NCBI GenBank assembly: GCA_050116035.1
Contig: JASFPJ010000001.1
Span: forward strand, 1 to 42,868
DNA length: 42,868 nt
Reading direction: 5' to 3'
Origin: SOIA01 sp050116035
GTDB taxonomy: Bacteria > Acidobacteriota > Aminicenantia > Aminicenantales > Aminicenantaceae
Under the pieces are notes generated by a model, which ran no database searches, was not told where the DNA came from, and saw only the letters and a program-made list of their open reading frames with translations. A program made the position numbers and the translations under genes. The stretch's first letter is position 1; each line of letters begins with the position of its first letter. Shown here piece by piece: positions 38,968-42,868 of this stretch.

Positions 38968-41136
38968 ATGAGTTTTCGCATTATTTTTGTTCTGTTAATG
39001 TCGATGGCACTGCTCATGACGGTGTTTGTCACAGTGCAGGCAGCGGACTCAAAGATTTTTAATATCCCCAAAATAGAAGGGATTGTTGTCGACGGGTCCA
39101 ATAATGATTGGGCGGAGCAGGGCTTTCGGGTCGAATTTCTCGCAGACCCGAGTGGACGAGTCATCCTTCCAGATGATTTCGATGTGATATTTCGTCTCGG
39201 TTGGAATCAACAAGGACTCCTTGTCCTGGCCGCTGTCCGGGACAATGTTCCTGTCGAGCGAGGGAACCTCTCCCGGCTGTGGCAGGCAGACTGTGTGGAG
39301 ATCATGGTATCAGAGTCTGTGGGCTCGACCAATCGGTACCAGTTAGTCATCGCTTCAGGTGCGGATCCCAAATTTAAAAAGGTCCGTCAAAAGATCTATG
39401 ACTGGCGGCACCCACAGTATAAAACATCGGGATTGACGGCTCAGTCACGCAGTCGTGTCTTTGAGGGAGGTTACGTTATAGAAGCCCTTCTCCCGTGGGC
39501 TAATCTTGGAGTAAAGCCAAATCCCGGAATGGAACTGGCTTTTCAATTCGTGGCGAATGATGATGACGGCGACGTCGGGGACTCGAACGGCTCTCTGCGA
39601 GTAGCCTGGTTTTCTGGTATTAATCCGAGCAGCCGCTTCAATATGTACCGGTTGAGGCTTTCCGATAAACCAGGTGATGCGGTTTTTTTTCGGGTTGACC
39701 GCGAGATCAGCCTCGGCCGATATACAATTTATGTTCGCGGCACAAGTGAGTTGGCCGGCAGACCAGTGACGCTTCGAAGCGCAGGAAATGTCATTGCCCA
39801 TGATAAGCTAAGCCTCAAAGACGGACGAGCAAGTATCCATTTCAACCTTGATCCTGGGAGATATGCAGATGAGTGGCCCCCGGTGGATGTTGTCATTGGG
39901 GAAAAAACCGCAGCCACGTTCGAGGCCTTATCCACTCTGGACCATATCCTTGAGAGATACATCCAGGCCTTGGGCGGACGTGCCGCTATCGAGAGGTTAA
40001 CGACTCGAAAGTGTACAGGACGGTTTGTCGATGATCTGTCATGGACAGATCCCCCCGTTCAGACTCATCCTTTAAAAGCTTTGGCTAAGATTCCTGATAA
40101 ATGGGTCACGACAATTCAAGTCCCAAAGGGAATCGAGCAAAATGGATTTGACGGAAGGATTGGTTGGAAGGTCAATCCAGATCGGATCGAACGAGATGAT
40201 CGCATGAACCGGTCCTGGCTTGGCTATCTTCTGAACCCACAGGGCGCTCTGTATATACGAGAGTACTTTCCGGGAATGACTCTGAGAGCAAAGGATATCT
40301 CAAGAGGACGCGAAGTATACTTGGTAGAAAATAAAACTGAACACATGCTGTACTTCGATGTCGAGAGCGGCCTGTTGACTCAAATCGGTTCGAGCTGGGA
40401 ATTACAGGACTACCGTGAGGTGGACGATGTCAAATTCCCTTTTCACATCGCCACAAGCCGGAAGGGAGGGAAAAGTCATTTTGCAATTGATAAAATAGAA
40501 CATAATATTCCCATCGACGAGAAGCAGTTCACCATTCCTGATGCCGCGGACATGTTCGCCGATGCCTTCCAGGATATCGAGGATTCGAATGTTCTTCCGA
40601 TGTTAACGACGAAGGATTTGACGTATGTGCATGAGGACATGAATGTCCCGTACCGGGACGGCCGTTTCTTGTATGATTTTATTATTCAACACGATTACAA
40701 GCGTGGATTGGAGATAGGCACCTTCACTGGGTATTCCGCGCTGTGGATGGGATTGGCCGTGCAAAAGACCGGAGGTCAGTTGATCACCATTGAAATTGAC
40801 AAAGGCTATGGACAGGTGGCCCAGCAGAATATCCGAAAAGCCGGATTGGAGAATGTGATCGATTCAAGAATCAACGATGCCTTTGATGAGATTCAAAAAA
40901 TCGAAGGGAAGTTCGATTTCGTCTTCATCGATGCCTGGAAACCGGACTATGTCAAATTCCTGCATCTGCTGAAAGACCGGATCTTGCCAGGAGGCGCGAT
41001 AATTGCCCATAATGTGACTAACTATGCCCGTGACATGCAAGAGTTCTTGGATGCCATAGGGAATGACCCCAGTCTCGAGACAACGTTTCACGAAATAAGC
41101 GCTGAAGGCTTCTCTGTTAGCCTAAAGCGCAAATAA
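38968..41136 (+). CDS. Exported three-domain fusion: CBM9-like, lipoprotein-sorting-like and O-methyltransferase
   Basis: This 722-residue protein has a signal peptide (about residues 1-25, ending VQA). Residues about 30-232 resemble a CBM9/DOMON-type carbohydrate-binding sandwich (KIEGIVVDGSNNDWAE, LWQADCVEIMVSES, GYVIEALLPWANLG). Residues about 322-525 resemble LolA-type outer-membrane lipoprotein-sorting or DUF4292 barrels (RYIQALGGRAAIERL, REYFPGM, YLVENKTEHMLYFD). Residues about 548-720 are a class I O-methyltransferase: E582-I-G-T-F-T-G588 motif I, E609, FIDAWKPDY, and H681-N682 where Asp-Asn is usual. ATG at 38968 has GGAGG seven bases upstream, so an upstream in-frame ATG at 38938 is rejected. 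The C-terminal domain is close to the stand-alone exported enzyme at 3629. An active methyltransferase outside the cytoplasm would need an unknown methyl donor; binding or a non-catalytic role is possible. Confidence 0.82.
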   Translation: MSFRIIFVLLMSMALLMTVFVTVQAADSKIFNIPKIEGIVVDGSNNDWAEQGFRVEFLADPSGRVILPDDFDVIFRLGWNQQGLLVLAAVRDNVPVERGNLSRLWQADCVEIMVSESVGSTNRYQLVIASGADPKFKKVRQKIYDWRHPQYKTSGLTAQSRSRVFEGGYVIEALLPWANLGVKPNPGMELAFQFVANDDDGDVGDSNGSLRVAWFSGINPSSRFNMYRLRLSDKPGDAVFFRVDREISLGRYTIYVRGTSELAGRPVTLRSAGNVIAHDKLSLKDGRASIHFNLDPGRYADEWPPVDVVIGEKTAATFEALSTLDHILERYIQALGGRAAIERLTTRKCTGRFVDDLSWTDPPVQTHPLKALAKIPDKWVTTIQVPKGIEQNGFDGRIGWKVNPDRIERDDRMNRSWLGYLLNPQGALYIREYFPGMTLRAKDISRGREVYLVENKTEHMLYFDVESGLLTQIGSSWELQDYREVDDVKFPFHIATSRKGGKSHFAIDKIEHNIPIDEKQFTIPDAADMFADAFQDIEDSNVLPMLTTKDLTYVHEDMNVPYRDGRFLYDFIIQHDYKRGLEIGTFTGYSALWMGLAVQKTGGQLITIEIDKGYGQVAQQNIRKAGLENVIDSRINDAFDEIQKIEGKFDFVFIDAWKPDYVKFLHLLKDRILPGGAIIAHNVTNYARDMQEFLDAIGNDPSLETTFHEISAEGFSVSLKRK

Positions 41137-41289
41137 AAATAAGGAAAAAAAGTTGACGTGTATCTTGAGCCCCTGTTTTGGACTGATGATTTTAAAGTCT
41201 GTTGAAGGCCTTGAACTGTGATTGGATGAGTGCAATTTTTATGCTATCGTATATCATGAAATTTTCGCTTGATTGGTTAGAGGACTGTC

Positions 41290-41973
41290 GTGCACATACT
41301 GGTCGTTGAAGATGAGCCGAAGGTGGCTCGGGCGTTACAGAAAGGCTTGGAGTCTGAACACTACCAGGTGACTGTGGCGACAACCGGTGAGGAAGGTTTT
41401 TATCTGGCCACGACTCAGGCCTTCGATCTGATTCTCCTCGACCTCATGCTTCCCGGTCGAGGTGGACTGGAGATCCTGTCTGCCCTGAGGGAACAGCGCT
41501 GTCAGACGCCGGTGTTGGTCCTCACAGCCAAAGATACGATTGAAGACCGCGTCCTGGGGCTGGATAGTGGGGCGGATGATTATCTGGTCAAGCCTTTTGC
41601 TTTTCCCGAGTTATTGGCGCGAATCAGGGCACTCACGAGGCGCGGGAGGATAGACCAGGCACTGAGATACAGATTGGCCGACCTTGAACTGGATTGTGTT
41701 ACGAAGAAGGTCACTCGTGGGAAGAAGGATATTCCTCTAACCGGAAAGGAGTTCGAGCTGCTTGAATATCTAATGCGCAATCAGGGACATGCCGTTTCAC
41801 GGGAGATGCTGGCTCGGGACGTCTGGCAGGTGACAGAACGGGCCACTCCTTTAGACAACGTGATCGACGTACACATTGCCAGGCTACGCCAGAAAATGGA
41901 TATGCCTTTTAAGATTAAACTGCTGAAAACGATCAGAGGAGTCGGTTTTGTCTTGAAGGAAGGCGATGCATGA
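41290..41973 (+). CDS. OmpR/PhoB-type response regulator
   Basis: The 227-residue protein has a receiver domain with acidic pocket E7-D8, phospho-acceptor D51 (LILLDLMLPG) and a conserved lysine in YLVKPF, followed by a winged-helix DNA-binding domain (about 128-225; LTGKEFELLEYLMRN, VIDVHIARLRQKM, IRGVGFVL). The start is GTG at 41290, with AGAGGA upstream. It overlaps the sensor kinase gene by four bases (ATGA), so the two are translationally coupled. Targets are unknown; the order regulator-then-kinase with this overlap is the standard for the OmpR class. Confidence 0.95.
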   Translation: MHILVVEDEPKVARALQKGLESEHYQVTVATTGEEGFYLATTQAFDLILLDLMLPGRGGLEILSALREQRCQTPVLVLTAKDTIEDRVLGLDSGADDYLVKPFAFPELLARIRALTRRGRIDQALRYRLADLELDCVTKKVTRGKKDIPLTGKEFELLEYLMRNQGHAVSREMLARDVWQVTERATPLDNVIDVHIARLRQKMDMPFKIKLLKTIRGVGFVLKEGDA

Positions 41974-42868
41974 GATTGAAAAGGTCTAGCATCCGTTTCC
42001 GGCTCACGCTCTGGTACGCAGCCGTTCTGCTCATCATCTTGTGTGTCGTCTCCATTGGTGTTTATGCCTTTATGCACAGCCGGATGGAGTCCATGGCCCA
42101 AAGTAAGCTCGACAGCGGCTTTACTACTGTTGAGAACGTTGTTAAGTTTTCCTTTGGGGATCTGTATGACGTTCTCCATCTCGGTCAAACAAGCATGTTT
42201 CTGATCACCAGAGAATACAAGAATGTGTATTATACAGAGGCGTGGGAGAATGTTCATTTCACTCTAGAGTTCGATAAAGAGAGTTTCAAACCCTACCGGG
42301 TATGGAGATCTCCTGAGGGGCGGCTTTTCAAGATAAAGCAGGGGGATATCCCTGAGCTTGGATATGAGCTTGCCTTTGCTCAGGATGTAACGGAGGTCAA
42401 AGAGAACCTGAGGATTCTGTTAACCATACTGCTGGCCGGCATTCCCTGTGCCTTTGTCCTGGCACTCATCGGGGGCTACTTCCTTGCCGGCCGTGCCCTT
42501 ACTCCTGTCAGTGCCATCACACAGAAAGCGCATGAAATTACCGCAGAATCTCTTTCTGAACGGCTCCCTGTATCGAACCCGAACGACGAAATTGGCCGTT
42601 TAGCCATAGTCTTCAACAAAACACTGGCCAGGCTCGAGAATTCCTTTGACCGGTTGCGAAGATTTACGGCTGACGCTTCTCATGAGCTCCGAACTCCTTT
42701 GACATCTATTCGGAGTGTCGGTGAAGTCGCCCTGCAAAGTTCGGTCAACGGTGACGCTTATCGTGAAGCGATCAGCAGTATGCTCGAGGAGACAGAACGC
42801 CTGACTCTCCTGATTGATAATTTGTTGACACTGACGAGGGGAGGCTCCGGGAAAATTCAACTGAATCC
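41970..42868 (+). CDS. Sensor histidine kinase, partial (3' end beyond window)
   Basis: The readable 299 residues begin with a membrane segment (about 16-36), a periplasmic sensor region (about 37-147), a second membrane segment (about 148-172) and a HAMP domain (about 173-226). The dimerisation/H-box follows: FTADASHELRTPLTS (232-246), with H238 as the phosphorylated histidine. The ATP-binding domain lies off the right edge. The start overlaps the response-regulator stop by four bases. The periplasmic region is short (about 110 residues) with no recognised sensor fold. It should phosphorylate the regulator encoded upstream. Several residues after the H-box point to the HisKA class. Confidence 0.92.
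   Translation, partial: MRLKRSSIRFRLTLWYAAVLLIILCVVSIGVYAFMHSRMESMAQSKLDSGFTTVENVVKFSFGDLYDVLHLGQTSMFLITREYKNVYYTEAWENVHFTLEFDKESFKPYRVWRSPEGRLFKIKQGDIPELGYELAFAQDVTEVKENLRILLTILLAGIPCAFVLALIGGYFLAGRALTPVSAITQKAHEITAESLSERLPVSNPNDEIGRLAIVFNKTLARLENSFDRLRRFTADASHELRTPLTSIRSVGEVALQSSVNGDAYREAISSMLEETERLTLLIDNLLTLTRGGSGKIQLN

Noticed and set aside
41211..41250. A promoter for the response-regulator gene (TTGGAT with TATCGT).
   Set aside because: Both hexamers are weak and alternatives are equally good, so it was not listed as a feature.

Overview
The window is a piece of a mid-GC bacterial chromosome with Gram-negative traits: an outer-membrane-type beta-barrel protein, many exported proteins and Tat-exported oxidoreductases. 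Several things point to the Acidobacteriota side, possibly candidate phylum Aminicenantes: exported Gfo/Idh/MocA enzymes, giant Asp-box (sortilin-like) propellers, a CBM9/DUF5916 barrel protein and a GpgS/GpgP pair. This placement rests on gene-family recognition only; there is no rRNA or other marker. No complete mobile element, CRISPR array, rRNA or tRNA was found. Spacing is mostly tight and ribosome binding sites of the AGGAGG type are common.

Layout. 1-3109 (minus): three Tat-exported proteins, two Gfo/Idh/MocA oxidoreductases (one cut by the window edge) and a xylose-isomerase-like TIM barrel. 3629-4309: an exported O-methyltransferase. 4614-7859: a 1081-residue Asp-box protein behind a structured leader. 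8020-10193: a RibD-C-type reductase and two conserved membrane proteins (DUF2179-type and DUF502). 10440-19242: a carbohydrate-storage and compatible-solute island. It has a glycosyltransferase, glgA and malQ on the plus strand, meeting galT, glgC, glucosyl-3-phosphoglycerate synthase and its phosphatase on the minus strand. 19589-21881: cation-transport genes (TrkA_C membrane protein, CorA) and a DUF1622 protein. 21989-26086 (minus): zinc-ribbon membrane protein, anti-sigma factor, ECF sigma factor and a CBM9/DUF5916 barrel. 26271-28145: an MGMT-like protein, a helical-repeat protein and a membrane-protein/XRE-regulator operon with a palindrome over its promoter. 28367-31669: a second giant Asp-box protein. 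31848-33158 (minus): an exported protein with a strict 16-residue repeat. 33335-35083: an SDR/steroid-5-alpha-reductase-like pair. 35154-36710: an exported nucleoside-hydrolase/FmdE fusion. 36812-38719: a rhomboid protease. 38968-41136: an exported CBM9 / lipoprotein-sorting-like / O-methyltransferase fusion. 41290-end: a two-component system cut by the window edge.

How the parts work together. The central island links ADP-glucose synthesis (GlgC), glycogen elongation (GlgA), alpha-glucan remodelling (MalQ) and sugar-nucleotide exchange (GalT) with synthesis of glucosylglycerate-type solutes. These pathways share glucose-1-phosphate and nucleotide sugars. Much of the remainder is exported or envelope-associated.

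The least conventional items are two related methyltransferase domains that both appear to be exported (3629 and 38968), the nucleoside hydrolase-FmdE fusion (35154), and the repeat protein with glutamine at an exact 16-residue spacing (31848).
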